A stretch of 64,000 nucleotides of DNA from Forficula auricularia. Lineage: Eukaryota > Arthropoda > Insecta > Dermaptera > Forficulidae. The stretch is from positions 12,296,552 to 12,360,551 of the forward strand of contig JALMQS010000055.1 in NCBI GenBank assembly GCA_024734495.1, given 5' to 3'. Under the pieces are notes generated by a model, which was not told the origin of the DNA, ran no database searches, and saw only the letters and a program-made list of their open reading frames with translations. The position numbers and the translations under genes are program-made. Shown in pieces: positions 23,201 to 38,200 of the stretch. How positions within the stretch are numbered: position 1 is the first letter of the stretch; every line of letters begins with the position of its first letter.

Positions 23201-26200
23201 TATTTTGTTCGTCGACACATAAGACCCAGGAGATCAATTATCTTTCCGAATCATGCATCTAGGATACTGTGGGTTAAATTTTATACTGCATATTTTTGCA
23301 TATTTGAATAATATTGCATAAAATTGAATATTTGAAAGATTTTTTGTCAAATATTGCACATTTCGTGCCAAATATATATATGTTTTAAAAGTAACTTTTC
23401 AGAGAAAGAATTAAAAAAAAGATGAAATAAAACAGGACACAAATAAACATAAATTATTTACAATTACAATAAAAGTTTAATTATCTTTGAGATCATTTGT
23501 TAATTATTTCTTTCTTTATTTTTTTTAACGGCCTATGGGAACTATTTTGGACATTGAGTGTTCGTTTGTGAGATGAAGTGTCTAAATTAGTGTAGTGATC
23601 AGATTATAGCCGGTCAGATATTTGTATTATTTTATTAGTTTATTATTTGTACGTCAATAAGAAAAGCTTGTTAATATATGGTAAAAAAATAAAAGCAATA
23701 CAATACAATCGTGTCTATTAAATAAAACTACCCCCCCCCCCCCCCGTATTTTTTCGTTCACATTTTTGAAACATAAATTTATTTATTATGTTTATTTTAT
23801 TCAAGTGTACCTAATATTTCTTTGAGTTTAAATATTTTTTAATAATACCATATTCTATTAAATGTAACGAGAATTTTGTGCAATATTTTACGCAATAAAA
23901 GTAGATATTTGACATTTGGTGTCTATAGCTTACTTTATAATTTTATTCCTTCAAATATATAGTCATTTTATCTTTAATTTTTTAGTGCATAAAAAGATTT
24001 ATTTTGCCATCTTTTACTGCATATATTTGCATATTTCAACGTATTCTGCATATTACTTGCATATTTCAGCATTTTTAAATGCATATTTTGGCACTTTTTA
24101 CTGCATACAAATCCGGTTTCTAATTATAAGTAAATTATTTTGATGGAGATACATTTATTATAGTCAGAGTGAATGAGTTTTTTATGATAATTATCACTTA
24201 ATAGTATAATTATTTTATTTAAATCAGTGATTTTATAATTATTCTTCAGAGGAAATCATCATTAATTGTAATAAAAACCTCCATCAAAATCATTTACTTA
24301 GAGACCGTCCATGTGATACGTACGCAATAAAGGGGGAAAAGGGGGCATATAGCCTGGTGTTACAATATGTGACGAGATCACACGTCACATGGCTAAATAA
24401 ATGAAATTTATTTAACAACCACAAATTTTTTTTTTCACATTTATGGAATGAAATAACGTACCTATAGCTCAGGTAAATTAAGCCCAATGATTTTTAAACT
24501 TGATTTATTGATTTTAAAATATTATAATTTGACAAAATTATAGTTAGAGGGTCTTAACATGTGACGAGTTGTGACAAGGGGGAGGAAGAATCGAAAATGC
24601 CTGAATTTAGAGTAAAGTGTTTTATGGATGGCTCCTTATAATGCTTAGACATTCCCATTCAGATTGAAGTTACTGAAGAGGTCGAAATAAAATTGGCGCA
24701 ACGTTTAACTACAATTAATTGAGTGCCTTATTTACTTTTTTTGCCCATCCTTGGGAAAATTTATATTATAGAATATTATTGTATAAGTCTATATGACATT
24801 ATAAATAAGTACATAGTCCGAACCCTGTTTGAGTGAACATAGAAATTTCAAACATTCAGGCCAGGCGTCCTTTCGGTGGTATAGGTGGCCCCAAAGAATT
24901 TTATATTATATTTATAAAATAAATCGATGATTGTAAAATTTATTTTCCAAATAAATTTAAGAATATTAATGGGCCAAGTCTGTATTCTGATTCTCCATGT
25001 TCAGGAAAAAAATATCTTATTAGAACGAGTTGATATCAACCACATTATACAATAGTAAATATTAATATATTTTCAAAGATATATGACACAAATACATGGG
25101 GTTTCGGCAGTTGCCTGTAGGCCTCAGGGTATCGCAAATTTGAAAACCATAACAGATCGAAACAGTGTGTATTAGAGTGGTCCTTATTTTGTATTTTCGA
25201 ATTTTACGAGGTCAAGGGCTAATATGGTTCGAAATAAATAAAAAAAAATATCCCTTAACTTTCAAGTCTATCTCAATTATAACCTGTGCCCCCAGCGATG
25301 TAAGTTCTCATCTAAAAAACATGGGGTTTTTGGCATTAAAATATTTTTTATTCCGGCCATAGTAATGGTTCAAAAAAATTGAAACTCTGTAGACTTTATC
25401 CTTATAATACTAGCTATCAATCAGAATTATTACAGATGTTTAGCTATTATAATTTTGGAGTTACAGCTAGATAAAATACTGCCATATCTTAGTGTTAGTA
25501 AATTATAGACTCCAAAATTATAATAGCTAAAAATCTGTAATAATTCTAAGGGATAGCTACTATTATAAGGATAAAGTCTACAGAGTTTCAAATTTTTTGA
25601 ACCATTACTTTGGCTGGAATAAAAAATTGATCTTTCAATGACAAAAACCCCATGTTATTTAGATGATAAACTTACATCGCTGGGTGCACAGGTTATAATT
25701 GAGATAGAGACTTGAAACCTGGGGGATATTTTTTTTATTTATTTCGAACCATGTGAGCCCTTGTCAGAGTAAAAATTCGAAAATATCCAAAATAAGGACC
25801 ACCCTAGTGTGTATTTATGTTATATATATGTTTTTTAGTTTAAATAGCCTTATGAAAAAATAAATTAAAAAGTCAATATCAAAGATGTTGTTATATGTTT
25901 AATTAAAGATGTTCCCCGGAAGTGCCAAACAGGCTATCTGAGCAGTTAACCCTAGAGAATCGTTACATATAAAACACAAACATCCACTGAATAATCGATT
26001 CAGTGAGCAGCAGAATTTTATATAATAGTTTTTACCAAGTGAAATTTTTTCCCTGTACACATATCAGAAGAATTTCATCTCTAGGGTTAAGCTAACTGTC
26101 CGGATAGCATGTTTGGGACTTGGATTCGACTCTCGAGGGGACGAACCCTTCAGACATTTAAAATAAACATTTCTAACAACATATTTTTTAATTTCTTTTT

Positions 26201-29200
26201 TCATTAGTAAATTAATATTGGGGAAATACCTCTAGTGACGAGGAATTTATATTTTTCAAAATTCAAAAACTCTCTATTTTTTTTTTCATTCATATATTAA
26301 ATAGTGTATAGTGTGGCTTATATCAAAAAGATCTAATAAATTATTCAACGATCAAAGTTTTAATCAATTTAATCTATGATGATCCACATCAGTCAAAATT
26401 CGAGAATTGGCAAATGTGACTTGTCAACCATCATGCGGCATTTGCATTACATGGACAAGGTCCAAAAAAGCTACCATTTTATTCATCCACCTATATGTAG
26501 ATTTTACGTAAATTATATTACAAAGAGAAACAAAGAGTTTTCTTAAAAAAGTTGAGTTAAATAAAACCACGTAGAGATGGGTGTTTACTCCTGATTAAAA
26601 ATATGAAAGAAAAAACACTTCACAGTTATGTTCTCTTCTTATTTATTGAAATAAATTTTAAATGTAAGTTCGCATATGTTTCAGGAGATATAAAAACTGT
26701 AAGTTCGCATGTTTCAGGAGATATAAAACTCTGTGTTATTTAAAATTTAAAATTTATTTCAAATTTTAAATTTTAAATAACACAGAGTTTTATATCTCCT
26801 GAAACATGCGAACTTACAGTAAATTTTAAATGTAAGTTCGCATATGTTTCAGGAGATATAAAAACTGTAAGTTCGCATGTTTCAGGAGATATAAAACTCT
26901 GTGTTATTTAAAATTTAAAATTTATTTCAATAAATAAGAAGGGAACATAACTGTGAAGTGTTTTTTCTTTCATATTTTTAATCAAGAGTAAACACCCATC
27001 TCTACGAGGTTTTATTAAACTCAACTTTTTTAAGAAAACAATATTTGGACCTATGTCAATTGTATTTTATAAGAAACAAAGAGGTTGTCCTCTGCTTGAT
27101 CAAATAAACATAAACACCTATATATCGAAATTATATATCTGTATATATATATATATAATTTATTTGTTTGAGACTATAGTATCGAAGACTTGGTCTTCAT
27201 CATCAGTCTATTTTAATTATAAATATTGTTTTTCATGGCGTCACTACCGTATGGATATTGAAAATTTTTGATCTTTACTTAGCTGGGAGCCAGTTAGAAT
27301 TAAAATCATCTTTCGGTTCACATTCATATTTAAACACATGTATCCCTTTTCTTTGCGACAAAGAACAGACTGACAATGGAAGGGGGAGTTAGTTTTTCCT
27401 TTTTTTTACTTCCTTTTATCTAAAATTGTTTGTTTTGTCAGCAAACATTCTAAGCAAATTGCTATTAGATAACTCAATTTTTCCGTTCAAACAAAGGTCT
27501 GAATTTTTATTGAATGATTTCAAAATTTCTAACGATTCAATTGCGCTAATTAATTTTGGGTTTCTTTCTCCTTTTATTAATCTAATTTTAATTCTAACTG
27601 GCTCCCAGCTAAGTAAAAATCAAAAATTTTCAATATCTATACGGTATTGACTCCATGAAAAACAATATTTATAATTAAAATAGACTGATGATGAAGACCA
27701 AGTCTTCGAAACTATAGTCTCAAACAAATAAATAACTTATATATATACAGATATATAATTTCGATTTATAGGTGTGTATAACTTATGAGGAGAATTTTCA
27801 CACTTTTTGTGAAACCTAACCTAGAAAATTCTCTTCATAAGTTATTTATAATGTTTCACCTAGAACCGACACCTAAATCCTTAAAAATTATAGGTGTGTA
27901 TGTTTATTTGCATCAAGCAGAGGACAACCTCTTTGTTTCTCTTTGTGAATCAACAACTCTGCTACTCTCGGCAAAACAAAAACTTATCAATTAAATTATA
28001 TTACTTTTAAAAAATTACCTTTAAAAGCTGATGTCGCTCGGGTGGTCCCAAAGAGGCATAGGTATGAAATAGAGTAAAGTAATGAGTAAGATGCCGTCCG
28101 TGGTCAGAGACTTCTTTGTTGAGTAATTGAAGAACTGCATATAATAAATGATCACTTAAGGTTGCGTTGGGATCTAATAAAATTGACGGGGCGTCAAGCC
28201 TAGGTGGAGCACAAGGCCCGTCTTGAAGAGAATAATGAGCGAGGAAAACCAGAATTTTCATAAAGGTGCTACGAACTTCTGTGCTTGGACACGTTAATAA
28301 ATATTCACAAAGCCGTTGGGGATGTTCGAAGAGTACACGTGTGGCGAACCAAGTGCGCACAGCCCGAGATGAGCGTAAATGGTGACAGAGCACATCATAC
28401 CAATCACTAGCTTGTCCTCTTAAAGATTTTTTCGTATGGAATCCGGTATGAAAAAGAAATCGCGAAGCTAGTTTAATCGAGAGCATTGATAAGTCTTCAG
28501 CATCAGGAGACTAAAAATAAAAAAAAAAAAAAATAAAAATTATAATAAAAATATAATAATATAGGATAATTGGGGTCCATGATTTATAGTTTCAAATGAA
28601 ATACCATAGGAATGTGGTCACATAAGTAATTTATAAACAAGAATTTATCTGATGTGAAGATGTGACATAGTTAAATTTTTTATTCTTTAGATATAGATAA
28701 AAAATAGTAAATAAAAATTGAAAGTAATGGAAGTCAGCCCAGGGGTCAGAGGAAAGAAAAAATTAACAACATATCCAAATAAAGTGTACTTTATTGGATT
28801 CCTTTCCTTTCAAACTGACGTTTCTTCCCTCCTTCTTCAGGATTTCAAGGGGTCAATGAAGGTAACAAATAAAATGTTTCCTTCTCTCTATCCACAGCAG
28901 TGTTTAAAACTATTTTTCTTCCTTAGCAGAAGCATAGAAAAACAATTTTTTTTTAGATAATAATAAAGCTTCTGCTTTTTTTTAGATAATTAAGAAAAAG
29001 AAGATAAAAAAAATTGTTTTTCTATGCTTCTGCTAAGGAAGAAAAAAGTTTTAAACACTGCTGTGGAGAAAGGAAGTAAGCATTTTTTTTTTGTTTCCTT
29101 CATTGACCCCTTGAAACACTGAAGGAGGAAGAATCCTCCGAAACGTCGGTTTGAAAGGAGAAGGAATCAATAAATTACACTTTATTTGGATATGTGTTAA

Positions 29201-32200
29201 TTTCTTTCTTTCTTCACTACCCCTGGGCTGTCTTCCATTACTTTCAATTGAGATTTCTAACAATCGGTCTCTCCAGAGAAAATTTCGTGCAAATTAGTAA
29301 ATAAAATTACAGTCAAAATCTCGGTGTAATATATTTATTTAGCCTTCCGCTGATGTTTCGGATCCTCAATGAGATCCTTCTTCAGAGCAGAGGGTAGTTA
29401 ATAAATATGGTATGAAGATTAAATATTCATTAAATAGTCAGTGCCTTGAAGAAGGATTCAATCGAGGGGCAGAAGGCCGAATAAAAAACATAAATAATTT
29501 TAAATTCATTTGAAACTATAAATCATATAAAAAATTAAAATATATGTGTGTTACATGATAACAAGTTTACGATTTATTTCCATCTAACCTAAATAATATA
29601 AGAATTTATCTATATTTGAATTTTTATATATATTTTTTATTTTTTAAATAAATTCTTGATTCTTAATTGTATTAAATGAATACAGTTCTTTATATTTAGT
29701 TTAGTAAAAGTTTCTCTTTCTACCAAGATAACGATTTTTAATAGAAAATTTTTAATTCAACATATTTGAACAAATAAAATCCTATTTGCTGAAGAAGATA
29801 AAATCAATTGAAAAAACGTTAAAATATAAATAAATTTTTGTTTTTAAATGATTTATCTGCTCACATCTCTAGCTACTTTCATTAAAAAAAATAATAATAT
29901 TAATAAATATTTAAATTTACTAAATAAAATTAAGGAAATAACTTACTAATTTGTCGTTAAGATGTTGTCTATTGATTGGCTGTGTGTTACATGATACAAG
30001 TTTACGAATGAATTGGAAATATTCAGCACTAAATTGATTTCGATTATGCATAAACTTAATATTTTGTCGGCGGACACTTCGCTCAATGGCCGGTGGCATT
30101 TTCATAACTCCAAGTTTAGTGTCAGCTTAAATAAAAAAATTTATTTAGTTTATAAAAATAATTGATCGATTTGTATTTAAATTTTTAGAAAAATATAATT
30201 TTTTATAGATGCCCTAGCATGCAGGCGTACCGAGTCTCTTGTTTTCTTTAAATCAAGTCAGTGAAATAATACTATATAGAGAATCATTATTTAATTTTTG
30301 TTTTCAAGTAAAAACTACTGTAATTATACCTGTAAATTGAAGGAGACAATAAAAAGAGTGTGTCTTCTGCTGGAATTATAAATTTTATTTATAACGAGAC
30401 TATAGTTTCGAGGGCTTTGCCCTCTTCATCAGTCTATTACAATTGATTCACAGGAATCAATGTATGAATTTATACATTAATTCCTGTGAATCAATTGTAA
30501 TAGACTGATGAAGAGGGCAAAGCACTCGAAACTATAGTCTCGTTATAAATAAAATTTATAATTCCAGCAGAAGACACACTCTTTATTGTCTCCTTCAATA
30601 TATAAAAATTCTGCTTCCCTTGGCACAAAAACTTTCAATTTATACCTGTAAAATTATCACATTTATGTTAATTCTACTGGTATTAATAAAGAGGCTCAGT
30701 ACATCTCCGTGCTACGTGATTTAAATATATTATTTTAATCAAATTAAATATATTTATTTTAATTTTACATATTTATTCGGCTTACATAAAGAGAGTTCGT
30801 TAATACTCCTCACAAGAGCATTATCTTCAACATCAAGTCGTGTATAATATAGCATATAAGCATTCCACCATCGCTTTTGTCTTCTAAATGACATCCTCTT
30901 GAGCATATGATCAAATACTTCACCCATGTAATCCCCTCCAAAACATTGAGTTTTCATTTCTTCATCATCATCCATTTTACATTCGGATACTTCGCCATCA
31001 TCAAATTTATACCATTTCGCTAGTCCATCATGATGCCTTAAATTAAATTAAATTAATAATTCATAACATCAATATTATTGCAATCCGATTGATTTTAAGG
31101 AGGTTCTTTCGCGACAATCCACATAAAAAGTTTTAGCCTCGTAACCACTTTATAAATAAGAACGCTGCTAAAATTTTAGATTATGTTTTTTTAATGTGAC
31201 TGTACTTTTTACACTATTATATTCTCTTTATGAATGGATCGTTTCCAAGCCATTGATATTATATCCCCTTCACTAAAAATAATCGCCCAAATTAGTTTTT
31301 TTTTTATTTTTTATCAAAACTACGAGGTAAATAATTTCAATTTTTTTTTAAGTTACTCCGAATATATTATTCTAACAAATATTAGTTTTTCATCAAAATG
31401 GTGAAAGTCCTTCAATGAAAAAAAATAAAATAATGATCATTTTCCCTCCCTTTCCCAATCTACCGTACATATGTAAAAAATGTCATTTTTAATTGCAATT
31501 ATTTCATGTTTGGTGTGGTAAATCGTCTTCAAATTTTAACAGTGTGTTTATTATGCTTTTAATGACTTATATTCCAAGTTCCGAAGACTTTTGAATTTAT
31601 GCGTTTGTGAAAGAACTACCTTAAGTAGCAGCTAAACAAATAAGGCAGGACGTTTCTGTTAAAAAATAGAAATTTACTACAATACCTTAACAACTTTTAA
31701 AACAGTATATGTGGGAAAATATGAGCATAAATTATCATATTTGATACACTTAAGCAATAATGTAATGATGAAGTATGTTTTTTAGCTGGGTGACTGAAGA
31801 TGACAAAATAAAGTTTAGTGAAACGTCTCCAAGAAAATCCAGCCCTTGTTTGTTTAGTTTGCTAGTGGAGAAATAGTTGGGGATAAAAAAATTATTATTA
31901 TAATATTACCTATGAAGAATATATGAGTAATAATGTCCTCCACTCGCCTGACCGCTATGTACTACAATCCCAGAAAGCTGGTATTTGGTACAAATATCCT
32001 TTGACTTTTCGTCATAATCACAGTCAATTACTTCTCCCTCTAGTTTTGCAAGTCCTGCAACTGTATAATAAAAACAAATTATTAATACAATTGTTCTCTT
32101 TTAATTATTAATATTTTATTACATACCTGTATAAGGACCCATATCTAAATCTCGTGGAAATTCAAAATAGTCATTAAATTTAATGGCACAAACACGTTCA

Positions 32201-35200
32201 AAATCATATTCAAATCGTTTTAACTGAATTGCTAAAATAGGAGGTAATTTTTTAACACATAATCGTTTCACGGTGACTACTTTCTTGTTACATTTTTCAC
32301 AATGATAGGCATCTGCCCCTTCAAGTAATTCTCCTTTCACATATTGTTCAAGAGAATCTAAGAGCGTGCTATGGTTTCTAATATCAACGCTTATAACGCT
32401 GAACGGTTCTTCTTTCGAATAACGATGTGGACATTCTTTACAAATTTTTTGATCACTATAAGAACCTCCTAAAATCTTGCTCATTATTTGTTCTTGATTT
32501 AACGCTTTGAGTGCCTCGTCAATACTTTCTACCAATGACATGAAAAATTCAACAGCATCTTGTTGTTCTCTTAAATTGACAGGTTCGCCTTGTAATTTAA
32601 AATGTTTCCAAAGACCTCTGGGCACATAATATTGAAGTTTACTATAAGCTAAATGACCAAAAATGGCTTGTACTTGTTTTAAAATGCCAATGTTATATTC
32701 TTTTCTATTTTCTTCGTGGCCAATTTTTTCATCATTACACTCGTTTTCATTAGATTCAATATTATTTTCATTTTCAAGACGTTCTTCTCCACTAAAATCT
32801 TCATTAAGATCAGTTGCGGCACCTTCGCTAGCCAATAATCCCAATCGAATACTTTCCACCATATATAATTGTTGTAGAACTGAATTCATATAACAGGTTG
32901 CGCCTGCATTTTTAAGTCCTACAAATCCTTTAAGAAGACGCGGGCCAACAGGAGGTAAATAATCCCATTCAACCAAAGGCTCATCACGATCAGAATAGAA
33001 CATATCTGTTAACATTTCAACTAAAACTCGCATATTAGGAACGCAACCTATACAAAGTCCAACCATCAAATCATAGGCAGCGTTGATTGTTAAAGGCGTA
33101 ACGCACACAGCCACAGCTTGTTCTTGTGGTAACTGTCCAGATCGTTGTAACATTAACATTACTCTAGAAGCAGGGAAAACAAAGTCTTCAACAAGTTCTT
33201 TAAGGAGATTTATTCCCTTCGATTCATCAGATCCAATTTCATATTTTTTTTCTGGCGTCATGAAAGACAACAATTCTCTTGTTATACCTAAATGGCCTTC
33301 TAATACAGCTTCATCAACTTGACTATCACCAGTTTCTTTGACATTAGCTCGAATGCGTTTGAGCCAAGCGATTTCATTGGCAAGAAGTGTTTCGCATGTG
33401 GACAAATGGCATCCCGACATATATGCATAATTGAGCAAACGACAGAGCATTTGAAAATATTCGTGTGAATATCGGGCATTTTCTATAACTGTCGTATTAA
33501 GAACTGTGAACAGAAGGGTGATACAGAATTGCAATGGCTGAGTAGAACCTGAACACCAAGTAGATATCATTAGAAATTGTTCCGCAGCAGCAATACGCAC
33601 TGACCGATTTTTGCATAAAAGCAATAAATCAATTATAAACGTATGCCACATTTTATCTTTAGTTAAATTTTCAAGATTTCCAGGATTTAAAACAAAAGCA
33701 ATAGAAAGCAACTCCAGAGCTTCTTTACAAACTAAAACATCATCTTGATCGGGTAATTTGGTACTATCTCGGGCATGATTTGCGTGTAATTGTTCAGGGG
33801 AAGAATCATAAAGTCCTAGAGAACCAGAACTTGATGCCCAAGCAAGTCGAATAATTGCTCTGATTGTAGCCATATCGGGTAACTCCCATGAAAGAGCTCT
33901 CTGTAGAAGTTTACGGATACGTTCAGTTTGAGGTCCCGTAATCATCTAAAACGAAAAAAGGAAAGATTATGTTATTTTTAAAATATTATTACTCTTAAGT
34001 AATATAAAACAATAACTAAATAAATTTTATAAAATAGAAATAAAAAAAAAAATATTCAAATTGTATAGAGTTATATTAAAGAAAATTGTACAATTTTACT
34101 AGTGAATAAAGGTAGAGTCATTAATAAATACTGCTGGACAAAATTTTGCATAAAATTTAAAACTGTATTAATTTTCCGTAAGAAGCATAAGATATTTAAT
34201 AAATATTTCTAATTAAAGATACTGATATGGAAGGTCAAATCTTCGAAATTATAGTGTCTAACAAATAAATTAATTATATACATATTTATATTCGTTATAT
34301 ATACAAGCTGCAACGCCGGCCTTTGGCGGGCGCCTCGCTTGACGGAGGACTCAGTCCTAAAAAAGTCATTTAATAACATAAACAAACTGTTTTTTCTCTT
34401 TTAATCAAAGTTCAATTGCGATGTATATATAAAAAAAAATAATAATCGATTTTAAATTTAAATTACAACAATTTTAAATTGTATCCAAAACTTTTATCCA
34501 GCAGTTTGTTATCCAGATCGAGAAAAATTGAACAGAAATTACTTGAAGAAATTCTAATACGGATACTTGTTTTTTACGCTTATTTTCATAGTATTTTCTG
34601 ATTTTTTAAAAACAAAGAATTTTTGAAATATTTATGGATGGGGTATTTTTGAGGTGCCGTAGATATAAAAGAGTAATATTTGAAATTAAAATATTTTTGT
34701 AAAGAAATGAGTATCTATTTGAGAAAGAAAGATTGAATTTTTTCTCAAAATCAACTTGTGATATGAAATCAATTAATTTTACGAAAATAAATTTAGGTCA
34801 TTTATCAAAGATTTTAATAGATATGTTTATATTGCATGTAGGAGGGTCTTGTCCCTTCGGGAGTCGAACCCAAGCACTATAGTAAGCTTTCCGGGCAACT
34901 AGTCCAGTGCATGTTTGGAGGTGATGGTCTCAAGGGTCTCGACTAGTTACCCGGAAAGCGTACTAGTGCTTGGGTTCGACTATCGAGGGGACAAGACCCT
35001 CCTAGATGCAATATAAACATATCTATTAAAATCTTTGATAAATGACCTAAATTCATGTTCGTTAAAATATTTTGTTTTATTGATAGAAAAAAAGATTTTC
35101 AAATTAGTGCTTGTTTCTAGCACAATTAGAACTTGATTTATAGCAAAAAACTAATTTTTTTTTTAAAGATTTGATGCTTTGGTTGTTGAGTTGCTTATCA

Positions 35201-38200
35201 TAAAATAAGTTTAGACTGGATTCATCTAGATTGCACATTTTTAATGAGTAAAACTTACTTTTCAACTCGGTGGGAGTTGTTTTCAAGTACTATGGGAAGT
35301 CTATTGATCATTTGTTTTTTGTTTTAAATCGAATTATACTTGAGATAGAAACAAGAGGTAAATTGGAAATTATAGATGAAGCTTGTTGTACATAAATTAA
35401 ACAAAAAATTTTGATTTGGAATATTCTTGTTTGTATATATATGCCTTAAAAATGAATAAAATGGCCTTTTCAAAGCAAATATGTCTAAAAATGCTGACGT
35501 GTAGTAAAAAATTGGAAAAATCATGATAATCAGCTTAAGAAAACTCTACCAGGACCAAATCCTAGGTTTTTCAGATAAATTTCTTGTTGATGTTTATTAA
35601 AATAGATTTGGAGGAGATAAAATTTTATTATAGACAAAAGGATAAAACTCGGGATTTTCGCGTAAGAGTGAGTCTCTTAAGTCTGAGTGCATTGCGCTAG
35701 TTAGGTCTCAAGTTTAAGGGCTGGTAGATCATTATATCTATACTACAAATTTTTCTTTATTTTGTAATTAATTTAATTTATAATTGTCTTGAGAAGAGGC
35801 TTGGTTGTAATTGCATCCCAGGGCGATGAAAAAATAGTTCTCGAACTTTGAGTCACGTAATTAAAATAGCGAGATGGTTAGATATAGTTTATTAAAAGTA
35901 GTTATAAAAATTAAAATGATTTACTAACCAAATCTGCAATGCTATGTGCAAGTTTGTTGGCAACATTTCGAAGAACATGTTCTGTATTTGGATTCGGGAT
36001 GCTATGTAATGCTTGACGTAAAACAGCAATGGGTCCACGAGGATGGGTAATTATATCATGACCCTCTGGATTTGTCAAAGAATCTTCTCCCACCTGAGCC
36101 ATTACATGTCCTATCACCGTAAGTAATAATTTAGAAATTTTAAGTACAGTGAGATAGGCACTTCGACGAGTAGCAACATCAGCACCAGATAAAAATGTTG
36201 GCTCTGTTAAAACTTCTAATACAACATGTGCGTCGCCACTTCGAAAAAAATTGCTTTGAAATTCAAAAGCTCGATCAGAGAGAGGTTCTAGAGCTGGCAT
36301 CAGTTGAGCATAGATAACTTCGAGATTGTATAAGACTTGGGAAGGAGAGGATTCAAAGAATATGGATTCAACAGTTAAAAGTGGTGGAAGAGTGGGGGAG
36401 GAAGTATCATTTGATGTGATTCCATTTGTTATTGAAGTAGAATTACTCGTTGTTGGAGAGATGGCTGGACCAGTTCCTAATTCTGAATTGGCGTGATTTC
36501 TAAAAAGATTTTGTAGTTGTTCAACAATAGCAGTGTCGGCCGGGATCAATTTAAGCAAAGAGCGTGCTCCTTCACGAAGTTGTGGATATTCGAGTTTACT
36601 TCCCAGATCCGCAAGTGCAAATAGAAATTGGGCACAGTGTGGCCTCCGAGACATAATCACGCCTGGTAATGAATGCTCAGCCTCTTGTAGTATTGCTGCT
36701 GCAGCATCAGTTGCATTGGAGGCATCATAGGGATGATGTGGAGAACTGGTCGAGCTATCTGAGCTGCTATCTGGTGAACTAGGGTTATTTATATTAACTT
36801 GGCATAATTTAGCAGATAGAAGCATTTTGTCTTTAAGAGGAATATGCAAAAGTAATTTTCGATCATCAGCTGCCTCTAAAATCTCTCCATTAACAAATAA
36901 ATCTAATTTAACATTAATTGCATTTGCTTTGATTCGACGTAAGACTTGTCGACGAAATGATGCTAAAGTATCATTACTATGGGTTAAAATTTCAATATCA
37001 TCGACTTGACGTCCAGGACTTGCAAATCGCACTAAAAGAGATAGATGTTTCCCTCTACAAGCACGATGTAATGGTAAAATTTTTCTCTCCCCTGCATATT
37101 CACCATCGCATTCGCTAATATATTCTTGTAAAACTTTCATAACGCGACACATTTTAATTGCTTCAGCTCTTTGTCGAGGTTCATCATGGCTATTTAACAG
37201 GGATACAGTATCATAATGAGCCCGAAGGCGATCAAGGCATTCGCTGATATAAGTCTCATGAAAATCAACTAGCGATGCCTGTAATCTCGGACCCAGGTTT
37301 GTATTTACTTCTTTGAGCAATTCTATCGCACGATTAGCAATTTCATCTCCGCTATTAGTAACTACTCTCCATATATATTCAACTCCAATTAAATCAACGT
37401 CATCCATTTGAAAAGCTCTACGTTTAGCCTTAAGTTTTCCTTCTTTGGAGTTCACAGCCTTGAAAAATCTTTCGAAACATCTGCAAATTGATAAAAAAAT
37501 GATTAGTTAAAAATAAATATAATAAGAAAAATATGGCGGTTCAACAAGAAAGTCAATTTTAAGTCAATGAAAAAAAGTTTTTTTATGTTCAAGTTTGTTA
37601 GTATCAATGTAATTTATGCACACCGCCGACTCCTTCAGAAATAATTTTACAGCACTGGCCATATGCACTAATAAAATTGATATTATGTTGTTTCAAAAGT
37701 TTTGTCCGTTTTAATGTCAATTGTTTTTGTAGCTCCATATCTCAATAAATATTTATTCTATTGTGTCGTGGTATATACTGATCGATAGAGAATTTCATAC
37801 TCTATACGTTTCACAAATAACCGTCCGAAAATGAAACGAATTGAGCGTCGAAGTTCTGCCTCACCCACCATACTCCCCAGACCTCACACCAACCGACTAC
37901 CATCTTTTCAAGCACTTCGATAACTTTCTCACCGGTAGAAGCTTCGCCAATCAGGACCAGGCAAAAACGGCCTTCGTCGACTTCATCGAATCCCGAACAC
38001 CCAATTTTTTTATGCCGACAGAATTAATTAATTAATTAATTTGTGTTGCATTGGAAAAAGTGCACTGATTCAAATGGCGCTTATTTCGATTAAATTGAAT
38101 AAGTATTCACTGAGATATTACAGTTTAAAGTAGACTCATAAAAACGGACAAAACTTTTGAAACAACCTAATACAGACAAACATCAATATTAAAAAAGAGG

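Larger units (their letters stand above)
23098..24720. mobile_element. Decayed hammerhead-like palindrome interrupted by other elements
   Basis: The left arm (minus) and right arm (plus) both contain GATTGAAGTTRCTGAAGAGG followed by TCSAAATAAAATTG. The CTGAAGA word resembles the ribozyme-like core of the other palindromes, but GAAAC is not kept in place. The hAT element and a MITE (24301-24636) are inserted between the arms. Confidence 0.5.
27066..27985. mobile_element. Hammerhead-like palindromic element, family B copy 2
   Basis: Arms of about 250 bp carry GAGGTTGTCCTCTGCTTGAT and its inverse, then ribozyme-like cores facing outward, then an inner inverted pair (CTAACTGGCTCCCAGC and inverse). 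The right arm has a secondary insertion at about 27781-27895. The ends look like TCAATT repeats but the duplication is imperfect. The right end lies about 30 bp from the donor of faf exon 13. Confidence 0.75.
30337..30639. mobile_element. Hammerhead-like palindromic element, family A copy 2
   Basis: A 303-bp palindrome in a faf intron, flanked by a 13-bp direct repeat TTATACCTGTAAA (30324-30336, 30640-30652). Outward-facing ribozyme-like cores in both arms, both with an intact core. The right end carries the longer TGCTTCCCTTGGC...CTTTCAATT tail, as in copy 6723-7037. Confidence 0.85.
33946..35928. other. faf intron 8 contents
   Basis: AT-rich. Holds a relic of the hammerhead-like family at about 34230-34262 (CTGATATGGAAGG...CGAAATTATAGTGTC), a Helitron 3' end at 34304-34345 and an inverted SINE pair at 34790-35053. 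No exon seen. Confidence 0.55.

Noticed and set aside
34851..35010. Possible tRNA gene pair
   Set aside because: B-box-like sequence is present but no complete cloverleaf; the units repeat elsewhere as SINEs.
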